A stretch of DNA of 50,334 nucleotides from an uncultured Mycoplasmatota bacterium (GTDB taxonomy: Bacteria; Bacillota_I; Bacilli_A; RF39; UBA660), in contig CAOKBR010000004.1 of NCBI GenBank assembly GCA_948466735.1, positions 1 through 50,334 on the forward strand, given 5' to 3'. The translations under genes and the position numbers were made by a program. The notes beneath the pieces are model-generated. The model saw nothing but the letters and a program-made list of their open reading frames with translations. It had not been told where the DNA came from and ran no database searches. This document shows, piece after piece, positions 1 through 7,641 of the stretch (position 1 is the stretch's first letter; each line of letters begins with the position of its first letter).

Positions 1-1
1 C

Positions 2-127
2 TTATTGCTTCTATCATGGAAAGTTATCATTTACACAGATTTTTGGACACACTCGCTTATAGTTTTCTTTCTTTCCATAACGGTATCCTTAATGGTTTAC
101 TTTATTGCTAAATGTCGTGATTTTTAA
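2..127 (+). CDS. C-terminal end of an unidentified membrane protein (partial)
   Basis: An open frame enters from the left edge and stops at TAA 125-127. Its last 41 codons are rich in Leu, Val, Ile and Phe, with one clear hydrophobic segment (roughly the middle 20 residues) followed by a short basic tail ending in KCRDF, as expected for the last membrane helix of an integral membrane protein. The gene converges on the LCP gene. Too little is present to name a family. The two other forward frames either stop earlier or read as less protein-like, which is why this frame was preferred. Confidence 0.45.
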   Translation, partial: LLLLSWKVIIYTDFWTHSLIVFFLSITVSLMVYFIAKCRDF

Positions 128-169
128 CCTTAGAAATAAAAGAATGATTGAATTTTAATAAGGATAAAT

Positions 170-203
170 AGTTTTAAAAAAAAGAAGCCGTCATGACTTC
201 TTT
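170..203 (-). terminator. Rho-independent terminator of the LCP gene
   Basis: On the minus strand a 9-bp stem (AAAGAAGUC / GGCUUCUUU, one U-G pair) with a 5-nt loop is followed by a U run. It begins right behind the LCP stop codon. Confidence 0.8.
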
Positions 204-204
204 A

Positions 205-2409
205 TTATTCATCATCCATAGATGGAGTAGTTCCTTCATCCTTTTCATCTTCTTTGTCTTTATCTGCATCCACTGGCGGTTTCTCCTCATTTTCATCATC
301 ATCTAGATTAGGAGCAGCAGCTTTAGTAATTTGTAAAGTAATCTTTTTTGTATCTTTTAAATGAGTTCCTGCTTGAACGTCTTGCGCAACAATAACACCA
401 ACAGCAACCCCAGGATATAATACTTCTTCATAAACAATGGTAACATTTTTTAATTTCGCTTCCCATGCATTGATTTGAACTTTTGTCATTTTTGAAAAAT
501 TAGGTACTATACATGCTTCATTTTTTTCATTTTCTTCTAAACTACAATCGATTTTTTTAGGAGTAGTACTTGTCACTTTTCCTAAAGTCAAGATAACCGT
601 TCCTGATAATTTATCTAATCTTTTTCTAAACGGTTGAGACTGTTCAATGACAATACCATTTTGACTAGCATCAGTTACTTCTCTTGTTTCGAAAGATACC
701 TTAACCCCATTATTATCAGCCCATTTTTGCGCTTGTTCTTTCGTATCTCCTGTAAAGTCAGGAAGTAATTTATATAAAGAGTTGCTGCTATAAGGCCCTT
801 TACCAATGATTGTTTTTTGATAATCTTCATTAATTGAAAATTTAAAGTCTTTAATTAACTCATGAGTAGAAATCTCTAAATTTACTTTCATTTCTTGAAC
901 AACATCGGCGATACTTTGCTTATTTGGAATATAGTTCCATAACGTCATGCGCATACCTTCATCATAAATCATTTGACCTGTTCCTTGCAAAAATAACTGT
1001 TGCATATTGACAATATCTTCATCACTTTTATTTAAACTGCGAATTAAGATATCTTTTCCAATGTTATAAAACGATAAAATTTGTTCAGTAGTGAAGTTGG
1101 TGTCCATATTTCTAGATACAGTATTTAAAATATCCATCACTTGAGTGACACTACTAATTTTTTTAGCACTATTGACTAATCCTTCAATTACAATTTGTTG
1201 ATTTAATCCTCTATCGATATCACCATTGGCTAAAGCTTTTCTATTTCTTGCTAAGACAAGAGCTTCTTCACCATTTAAATGTTGATATCCACCTTTAATA
1301 CAAATTTCTCCGCCACGGTTACTATCATCAGTACACAAATCTTGTGGAACATTAACATCGATTCCCCCTAAAGCATCTACTAAATGAACTAGTCCCTTAA
1401 AGTTAATTTTAGCATAATAATCAATAGGAATTCCTGTAAAGTTTTGAATGGTATTAATCATACAACTTTCTCCATACCATGCTGCATGAGTAATTTTATT
1501 TTCAATTTGGCCTTTAAAACAAGAAATAGGAACATAAGTATCCCGTGGAATACTTAGCATGGTAGCATTTAATGTTTTAGGATTAAACGTTACTAACATC
1601 AAAGCATCTCCATTAAAAGCACCATTTTTATCAAGTCCATCAACTTCTGAGTCAACACCCATTAGTAAAATGGTAAAAGGTTCAGTAACATTTTTATTTG
1701 TAGCAAGTGTACCAATGACATCTTGATGAGTAGTTTTCTTCATTTTCTTATCTAAAGTAGTAATAACTTTGGTTTCACTTTTAATATTTTCATATAATTC
1801 AATATTTTTAAACATGATTTCATAATTACTAGAGATAAATAAAGCATCAATCTCCCCATGATAAAGTCCTGCTATCATAGCTGAGAAATCATCATATTCT
1901 TCAAAATCATTTTTTTCGTTTAATCGATTAACCTTAATGATGTCTTGACTAATAATATATCCTTCAATGGATTCATGGTCATTAATAATACCAATTTTTT
2001 TATCTTTAAGGTCTTCTAATTTGTTTAATTCACTATTTTTTAAAGTAATTAAACTAGTAGAATAAGTAATATAATCTTTATTCATTCCTGAAATATTTTG
2101 ATAGATGGTATTAATAAAGTATCCACCAATAAGGGAGATAGTCATATAAATAAGACATAATACCATAAAGATAATATTGCTTTTTTGTTTTCTCTTTTTG
2201 TTTTTAAATATTCTAATGACTATTAAAATATCTAAAAGAATAAAAATAATCATTACAATATACCTTAATAATTTCTCAATGGGACCTAGAATAAAGATAT
2301 GATATATAAAATAGAAATTAGATACAATTGCCATAATTCCTATAATAAAACATAACAATTTCATTGGGTTTAATTGTTTTTTTGAAGTATTCTTATTTTC
2401 TTCCTTCAT
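205..2409 (-). CDS. LytR-CpsA-Psr (LCP) wall-polymer ligase with binding-protein-like insert and two PASTA repeats
   Basis: LCP enzymes transfer undecaprenyl-linked glycopolymers onto peptidoglycan at the outer face of the membrane. From the chosen start (ATG 2407-2409, GGAGG six bases upstream; the longer frame to 2451 lacks such a site) the order is: three membrane helices (about 17-40, 49-67, 78-102), an extracellular segment of about 120 residues resembling a type-3 solute-binding-protein lobe, the LCP domain (about 245-430) with LLMGVDS, GDALM, SIPRD, ARNRK and DIDRG motifs carrying the usual Asp and Arg residues, then two C-terminal PASTA-like repeats (about 555-620 and 640-705) and a very acidic Asp/Glu/Lys tail. 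LCP proteins are commonly 300-500 residues; the insert and PASTA repeats explain the 734. It has its own promoter and terminator. The family call is firm; the polymer substrate is unknown, but the nearby polysaccharide loci are obvious candidates. Confidence 0.9.
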   Translation of the reverse strand: MKEENKNTSKKQLNPMKLLCFIIGIMAIVSNFYFIYHIFILGPIEKLLRYIVMIIFILLDILIVIRIFKNKKRKQKSNIIFMVLCLIYMTISLIGGYFINTIYQNISGMNKDYITYSTSLITLKNSELNKLEDLKDKKIGIINDHESIEGYIISQDIIKVNRLNEKNDFEEYDDFSAMIAGLYHGEIDALFISSNYEIMFKNIELYENIKSETKVITTLDKKMKKTTHQDVIGTLATNKNVTEPFTILLMGVDSEVDGLDKNGAFNGDALMLVTFNPKTLNATMLSIPRDTYVPISCFKGQIENKITHAAWYGESCMINTIQNFTGIPIDYYAKINFKGLVHLVDALGGIDVNVPQDLCTDDSNRGGEICIKGGYQHLNGEEALVLARNRKALANGDIDRGLNQQIVIEGLVNSAKKISSVTQVMDILNTVSRNMDTNFTTEQILSFYNIGKDILIRSLNKSDEDIVNMQQLFLQGTGQMIYDEGMRMTLWNYIPNKQSIADVVQEMKVNLEISTHELIKDFKFSINEDYQKTIIGKGPYSSNSLYKLLPDFTGDTKEQAQKWADNNGVKVSFETREVTDASQNGIVIEQSQPFRKRLDKLSGTVILTLGKVTSTTPKKIDCSLEENEKNEACIVPNFSKMTKVQINAWEAKLKNVTIVYEEVLYPGVAVGVIVAQDVQAGTHLKDTKKITLQITKAAAPNLDDDENEEKPPVDADKDKEDEKDEGTTPSMDDE

Positions 2410-2433
2410 TTTCATCCTCCATTTACTATAATT

Positions 2434-2462
2434 ATTATAGCTTTTTTTCAATGAAAATACAA
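2434..2462 (-). promoter_or_regulatory. Promoter of the LCP gene
   Basis: Minus strand: TTGTAT at 2457-2462, a 17-bp spacer, TATAAT at 2434-2439, followed by GGAGG at 2416-2420 and ATG at 2409. Confidence 0.75.
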
Positions 2463-2657
2463 GAATTTCAAAATTTGTCTTATGTTTTTAGGAAATGTTA
2501 AGGTATAAACTTATAAAATTATCTTTTAACTTTTGAAAAGGCTACAAATAGCCGAATGAAAATTACATCAATAACTGAAAAATATTCTTACCTCTAGATT
2601 GGTATGTACTTTTTTGTCTTTTTTTGTTATAATCATTATAGAATTGGAGGTGTCTTC

Positions 2658-5600
2658 ATGCAAAAAATAGGAAAATTAGGAATTTTTTTATTGAGTTTTG
2701 TCATTTTGTTTTCTATTCCTCAAGTATTGGCCATGTCAAAAGAGGAAATAGCATCTAGAAATGCTTGTCAAGAAGAGAATATGGCTTATGAATTAGCCCT
2801 AGCAAAAGGGGATGGAAGCTTAGAAAAAAGATCCTGTTACCCTGATTATCATCAAGCAAAAGTAGCAATGGATGAAAGTGAAGAAATAGATTTAGTCATT
2901 TTAGAGCGAAATGGGGATTATACTTCCTTGATTGATGCTAAGTATGCCTTGATGGATTTAAATCGGGGAAATGTAGTAACCTATTATTATGCTGATGAAA
3001 AAGATGAGACACGTCCAAGTAATTATATGAACAATTCATCTTCTTATGGTGGAGTAGATGGAGCATTTATTAAAGTAAATTATCCCAATAAAGTAGCTAA
3101 CTTAAAAGTAGCAGGATACACAGGATGGATTAATCCTGGAGATTATGAAATTATTCCACTACCTTGGGTACGGTCAAAAAGTTTTTATGTCATTGGAAAT
3201 GGAAATAGTGATGATAATATTTGGCATTGTTACGCTAAAGATATTCAAAACGAATTAGCAAATCCTACTTGTCGAAACTTTGGAAGAAAACCTGAACATA
3301 TCAATCCAGGAACATATTATAGTTATGATGGAATTTATTTTTATTCTGATTTAGTGACCATGTTAAATGATTATAAAGCAAATACTTTTGAACATGCAGT
3401 AAACTTTGAACATCCATATTATAACTACTATTTATTCTTACCGCATCACTCTAAGACAACATACTCATCAAATAATATCGATGAATACTTTCGTTCTATA
3501 TTTAGTGAACATTTTGTAGGAACCCCTTATGCTAATCAAGCAAAATATGGTTATTCTAAATTATATGGACAAGGGGCTTTCTTCTATAATGCTCAACAAA
3601 TTTATGGAGCAAACGCTATTATGATGTTAGGTTTATCACAAAATGAAAGTGGTAATGGAAAAAGTAATATCGTAATTAATAACAATAATGGTTTTGGACA
3701 TAATGCTGTTGATAGTGATCCTGCAGGAAGTGCTGATGGATATGCAACTTTTGCCAATGGAATTTATACTCATGCTTATAAGTGGATTACCTATGGATAT
3801 AGTTACCCCTTTGATTCTAGATTTTTAGGAGGAATCTTTGGCCATAAAGCAATAGGGATGAACATCAAATACGCATCAGACCCTTTTTGGGCAGAAAAAG
3901 CCGCATCATTTTATTACGATTTTGACTTAGCAAACGGTGGTTATGATTATAATTATTATCAATTAGCCATTACTAATCGTGATTATGTAACGGTTAGAAC
4001 TGACCCTAGAAATAGTGCTAGAGAAGTCTATAGTTATAAAGCTAAAAATATTTCTATGATTATTCTAGAAGAAGTTGAAGGCGATGAGGTCGAAGGAAAC
4101 AAAATTTGGTATAAAATCATGAGTGATGTGAACTTAGATAGCAATAGGAATCCAATTTATCCAAATGATTCTCGTCCACATTATCAATGGGAGAATAGTT
4201 ATGTTTATATTCCTGCTAGCTATGTTAGTAAAATTAATCAAGCAAAAGATGGAATAAAAAATCCTAATGAAGTGTATGCTTATCAAGATAAAGATTACCA
4301 ATATAATATCTATACTGAAAATGGAGTACAAGCACCAAAGATTGCAATTGCTTTAAAAAATGCCTCTTTATATTATGATTCTACTTTACAAACAAAACGA
4401 GGAATTACCGTATCAAAAGATGCTTACTTAATGGTTTTTGTTGAAGTAAAGGATAAAGATGGAAAAGTAGTTGCTTACCAAGTAACGTCAGATTATAATA
4501 AAAATCAAGTCGAGTGGATTAGTGCTAGTGATATCAAGCTAGTAGAAAAAGATTTTGGAAAGTTGATAGTTGATCAAAAAGGAATAGGGGCTTTATTATA
4601 TGAGAGTCCTAGTGAAGAAGCAAATAGTGTGGGAATTGTTTATACAAAGACGTTTTTACCAATTTTAGGAATAAAAGAAGTAGAGGGTCGTACTTGGTTA
4701 AGAGTACAAAATAGTATTACAAGTAACACCAGTGGTTGGATTTTAGCTGTTGATGATGGGGCACATATGGAGTATTCAATAGAGCATCCGAATACGCCTC
4801 CAGTGATTGAAGCGAAGAATCAAGAAATTGTTTTAGGTGGTAAGTTTGATCCTTTATTAGGTGTAAAAGCCTATGATCAAGAAGATGGCGATATTACTAG
4901 TAAAATAAAAATTTTACAGAATAAAGTGGATACTTCTAAAGCAGGAAGTTATACAGTAGTTTATAGTGTTAGTGATAGTGAAGGGAAAACAACAGTGTTA
5001 ACCATTAAGGTAACGGTAAAAGGATACACGATAAAAGATGGATTATTTTACTATCAATCGTTAACACATAAGAGAAATGATTCCTTTGAAGTCAGTGGAT
5101 TCTTTGGTATTAGTGGTATGGATAATACTCTTGATCAAGAAATTAAGCATGTGTTGATTTTAAAAAATGTGGATACTTTAGAAGAATATCGTTTTGATAT
5201 AGCAAGATGGAAAAGTGGATATCCTTTTGAGATGAGTAATGTGGATGATGATAAGCCTTATCAGTATAATGGAGGATGGTTCAAAGGAACAATTGATTTA
5301 GAAAAGGTTCCAGAAGGTGATTACATTGCTGAAATTGAGGTTACAAATGGTATTTATCAAGCACGAACGATATTTAATAACCTAGCTTTTCAAGAAATGA
5401 CAAGAAGAGCAAGCAACAGTAAGGGTAGAGGTTATTATATAGAGATGAATTATTATGAAAAGACAACACCATTACATATTTCAATTCGTGATAAAGGATT
5501 AATTGCTAGTTCAATTCCATCGACAATTGATTTGATGTTTAATTATGTGGAAAAAGTGAATTTTTTAGGAAATTTTCTTCATATAAAAGGTACAAGTCAC

Positions 5601-5972
5601 AACGTTGGTGTTGATTATGGTAAGGATAAGACTGTAAATCGTCAAATTGTTTTTGAAAATATTAAAACGTTTGAGCGTTATACTTATTCGCTAGGCTCTA
5701 TTTTAAATGGAGATTATCCAATTGACTTAGCAGCACCTGATGGTTTAGATAAGACTCGTGGATGGTTTGATCAGTATATTAATGTTAGCAATATTCCAAA
5801 AGGAACTTATGCAATATATATTAGAACTGGTGTTTCAGGTTTTGCTGATTATGGGGAGTTACAAGATATTGCTTTCCTTGATATGAGTGGCAAGGCGACA
5901 ATGAATGGTAAAGAGTATTCCCTACAAAGAGTAGAAAACAAACGTTTTAGAATAGAATTAGTCATAAAGTAG
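2658..5972 (+). CDS. Large secreted SH3/glucosaminidase wall hydrolase with DUF5011-like and duplicated C-terminal domains
   Basis: Start ATG 2658 has GGAGG at 2646-2650 and a TATAAT at 2628-2633; it gives a classical signal peptide (KIGK, hydrophobic core, cut near VLA). An N-terminal region of about 250 residues is followed by a LytG/FlgJ-type glucosaminidase domain (about 273-422) whose catalytic Glu (about residue 330) sits in LSQNESGNGKS; this domain cleaves the glycan strand of peptidoglycan. Next come two or three SH3-like wall-binding modules (about 435-710), a DUF5011/bacterial Ig-like module (about 715-790, with AYDQEDGDIT and SYTVVYSVSDSEG), and two copies of a roughly 140-residue domain (about 795-930 and 965-1104) sharing a GWF....I....IPKG/VPEG.Y pattern. 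No LPXTG motif or C-terminal anchor is seen. It is divergent from the LCP gene, so envelope co-function is likely but not shown. Confidence 0.85.
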   Translation: MQKIGKLGIFLLSFVILFSIPQVLAMSKEEIASRNACQEENMAYELALAKGDGSLEKRSCYPDYHQAKVAMDESEEIDLVILERNGDYTSLIDAKYALMDLNRGNVVTYYYADEKDETRPSNYMNNSSSYGGVDGAFIKVNYPNKVANLKVAGYTGWINPGDYEIIPLPWVRSKSFYVIGNGNSDDNIWHCYAKDIQNELANPTCRNFGRKPEHINPGTYYSYDGIYFYSDLVTMLNDYKANTFEHAVNFEHPYYNYYLFLPHHSKTTYSSNNIDEYFRSIFSEHFVGTPYANQAKYGYSKLYGQGAFFYNAQQIYGANAIMMLGLSQNESGNGKSNIVINNNNGFGHNAVDSDPAGSADGYATFANGIYTHAYKWITYGYSYPFDSRFLGGIFGHKAIGMNIKYASDPFWAEKAASFYYDFDLANGGYDYNYYQLAITNRDYVTVRTDPRNSAREVYSYKAKNISMIILEEVEGDEVEGNKIWYKIMSDVNLDSNRNPIYPNDSRPHYQWENSYVYIPASYVSKINQAKDGIKNPNEVYAYQDKDYQYNIYTENGVQAPKIAIALKNASLYYDSTLQTKRGITVSKDAYLMVFVEVKDKDGKVVAYQVTSDYNKNQVEWISASDIKLVEKDFGKLIVDQKGIGALLYESPSEEANSVGIVYTKTFLPILGIKEVEGRTWLRVQNSITSNTSGWILAVDDGAHMEYSIEHPNTPPVIEAKNQEIVLGGKFDPLLGVKAYDQEDGDITSKIKILQNKVDTSKAGSYTVVYSVSDSEGKTTVLTIKVTVKGYTIKDGLFYYQSLTHKRNDSFEVSGFFGISGMDNTLDQEIKHVLILKNVDTLEEYRFDIARWKSGYPFEMSNVDDDKPYQYNGGWFKGTIDLEKVPEGDYIAEIEVTNGIYQARTIFNNLAFQEMTRRASNSKGRGYYIEMNYYEKTTPLHISIRDKGLIASSIPSTIDLMFNYVEKVNFLGNFLHIKGTSHNVGVDYGKDKTVNRQIVFENIKTFERYTYSLGSILNGDYPIDLAAPDGLDKTRGWFDQYINVSNIPKGTYAIYIRTGVSGFADYGELQDIAFLDMSGKATMNGKEYSLQRVENKRFRIELVIK

Positions 5973-6023
5973 AAAACTTTATCATAAGTATTAGTGTTGA
6001 GGTTAGTAGTATTAATCTTAACG

Positions 6024-6062
6024 AAAAGGAAGATACATAGTGTTTATGGTCTTCCTTTTTTA
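6024..6062 (+). terminator. Rho-independent terminator after the glucosaminidase gene
   Basis: A 10-bp stem, AAAAGGAAGA with TCTTCCTTTT, a 16-nt loop and a T run. Confidence 0.75.
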
Positions 6063-6136
6063 AATTTATATAATTTTTTATGCGTCTACTGATAATAAGT
6101 ACTTAACTAAAATACAATAAATGACAAAATCCTCTT

Positions 6137-6174
6137 AAAAAAGTGCTAAAAATAAACTATTTTAGTGCTTTTTT
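6137..6174. terminator. Hairpin between convergent genes
   Basis: Arms 6137-6151 and 6160-6174 pair over 15 positions. Two are G-U in the plus-strand RNA and A-C mismatches in the minus-strand RNA, so it works better on the plus strand as a second terminator. It also contains the TAA stop of the Fic-like gene. Confidence 0.5.
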
Positions 6175-7067
6175 GTTAATAATTTTTCTAAATTTTCTTC
6201 ATTGACATAAATTTGGTTTTGGAAACGACATAAGTTAAATCGAATCCAATTATTCCAATTTTCATTGTTTGCATCTTTTGCTAATTGACTAATATAATAA
6301 CGGTACTCATTTCGATAAGGAAAATAAGTTCTTGTTGCATATAAAAGGGGAGAGGTAAGTTTCATATCATAAATCTCATTCGTTAATTGCATCAATTTTA
6401 TATGTTGAAGAAGTCTTGCTAATCTAGTGTTTCCATCATCAAAAACTTGTAAAGAAGCAAGTAAGCCATGTGCAATAATAGGTTGTAAAAATAAGTTTTC
6501 TTCTTTTAAATTAGACTCATTATAATAATGAATAAAATAATTAATTAAAACAGGAATTTCTTTATAATCTGCTGGAAAATATTGAATATTTCGTATACCA
6601 TTTTTTATCGTTCCTACAAAGGTACGATTATAATGACGAAAGTCATAAGAATTTATCGATTTATGAGAGGTTCCTTCTAGTAAAATACCATGTGCACATT
6701 TTAATTGATCATCGTTTAACTCGTTAAAAGAAAGTAAGTAATCAATCGCATAATGGTTACAACTTTGTTGATATAAGGCAATAAGAAAAGAATTTTCTTT
6801 TTCTAGTCGTTGATTGTCAATAACATCGGCGGTTTTTAATAATTTAAGATAATATTCTCTAAAGGTTTTAGTTAATTTTTGAAATTTTATTAAGTGATTT
6901 TTATATAGAAATAAGGTTTCAGCATAAGCGTTTTTAGATTGTTCACTTAATTTAATATTAGATAACTGATTGAATAAATGAATATCTGCGATTGCGTAAT
7001 TTCCAGAGTCCATATATTCTTTTATTTCCTGTTCAATTTGTTTTAATAATTCTTCTTGTTTTGTCAT
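6162..7067 (-). CDS. Fic-domain protein lacking the catalytic histidine
   Basis: Start ATG 7065-7067 is preceded by AGGAG. The 302-residue protein has the Fic fold signature: an upstream SYDFRHYNRTFVG segment (the YR..qn.vG motif, about 139-151), a Pro-containing Y.P loop at about 163-165, and the active-site loop at 207-218. Canonical Fic enzymes read HPFxDGNGRxxR and use the His as general base for AMP transfer. Here the loop reads QVFDDGNTRLAR: Gln207 (codon 6447-6449) replaces His, Val replaces Pro and Thr replaces the second Gly, while His200 seven residues upstream, Asp211, Asn213, Arg215 and Arg218 are kept. No clear (S/T)xxxE(G/N) inhibitory helix is seen. This predicts loss of ordinary AMPylation, leaving either another nucleotide chemistry or a binding role. 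It appears monocistronic. Confidence 0.75.
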   Translation of the reverse strand: MTKQEELLKQIEQEIKEYMDSGNYAIADIHLFNQLSNIKLSEQSKNAYAETLFLYKNHLIKFQKLTKTFREYYLKLLKTADVIDNQRLEKENSFLIALYQQSCNHYAIDYLLSFNELNDDQLKCAHGILLEGTSHKSINSYDFRHYNRTFVGTIKNGIRNIQYFPADYKEIPVLINYFIHYYNESNLKEENLFLQPIIAHGLLASLQVFDDGNTRLARLLQHIKLMQLTNEIYDMKLTSPLLYATRTYFPYRNEYRYYISQLAKDANNENWNNWIRFNLCRFQNQIYVNEENLEKLLTKKH

Positions 7068-7137
7068 TTTCGATTCTCCTAATGCTTTAAATTTATCAAG
7101 AAAATAGCAAAAAAACAATAAAGTTTACGAAAATTTT

Positions 7138-7164
7138 ACAAAAAAAAGGTTTCCTAAGAAACCT
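7138..7164 (-). terminator. Rho-independent terminator of the small membrane protein gene
   Basis: A perfect 7-bp stem (AGGTTTC / GAAACCT, 4-nt loop) followed on the minus strand by at least seven U residues, immediately downstream of the stop at 7168. Confidence 0.85.
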
Positions 7165-7167
7165 GAC

Positions 7168-7515
7168 CTATTTTGCTTTTACTGCTCTTTTTGTTTGAGG
7201 TTTAATTCTTTTTTTATTTCCAGAATTAAATTCAATATTGTTAGTAATTAAATTATATGCAGTAATTAATAGTAATACTAAGAACAAGAATAAAATAAAA
7301 TATGCTTCTAAGTTAGCCGATTTTAATTGTTCAAAGAAATATTCAATTTCATTAACCCCATTTGTTTTATCCATGTAACGAAAGAAGGCATACCCTGGAG
7401 TAAATAAAGATAAAATCAAATTTGATAGTCCTAAAACATAATCTTTTTTAATTAACGTTGCCATACTAACTAATACGCATAGTAAAATAAAAGCCCAATA
7501 TAAAAGCCATACCAT
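7168..7515 (-). CDS. Small three-helix membrane protein of unknown function
   Basis: 115 residues from ATG 7513-7515, which lies ten bases from AGGAG (7526-7530); an upstream in-frame GTG at 7524 abuts the Shine-Dalgarno site and is less likely. Two hydrophobic segments lie in the first 45 residues, one at about 70-92, and the C-terminus is strongly basic (KKRIKPQTKR), so probably cytoplasmic. A TATAAT lies at 7543-7548 on the minus strand. No family recognised; the neighbours are unrelated single-gene units. Confidence 0.65.
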   Translation of the reverse strand: MVWLLYWAFILLCVLVSMATLIKKDYVLGLSNLILSLFTPGYAFFRYMDKTNGVNEIEYFFEQLKSANLEAYFILFLFLVLLLITAYNLITNNIEFNSGNKKRIKPQTKRAVKAK

Positions 7516-7598
7516 AAATGTCACTCTCCTTATTATAAATACATTATATCAAAAACGCTAAAGAAAGAAAAGTAAAAGTTAAAAATTCTTGCAGAATA

Positions 7599-7631
7599 GA
7601 AAAACACCACTAAATATTAAATAGCGATGCT
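7599..7631 (-). terminator. Terminator of the PASTA-repeat gene
   Basis: Minus-strand stem AGCATCGCTA / TAGTGGTGTT with three G-U pairs, loop of nine bases, then a U run. Confidence 0.6.
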
Positions 7632-7641
7632 TTTTAAAATA

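Noticed and set aside
4134-4331. Minus-strand open frame inside the glucosaminidase gene
   Set aside because: Ile-rich shadow of an AT-rich coding strand, no ribosome-binding site, fully inside a well-supported gene.
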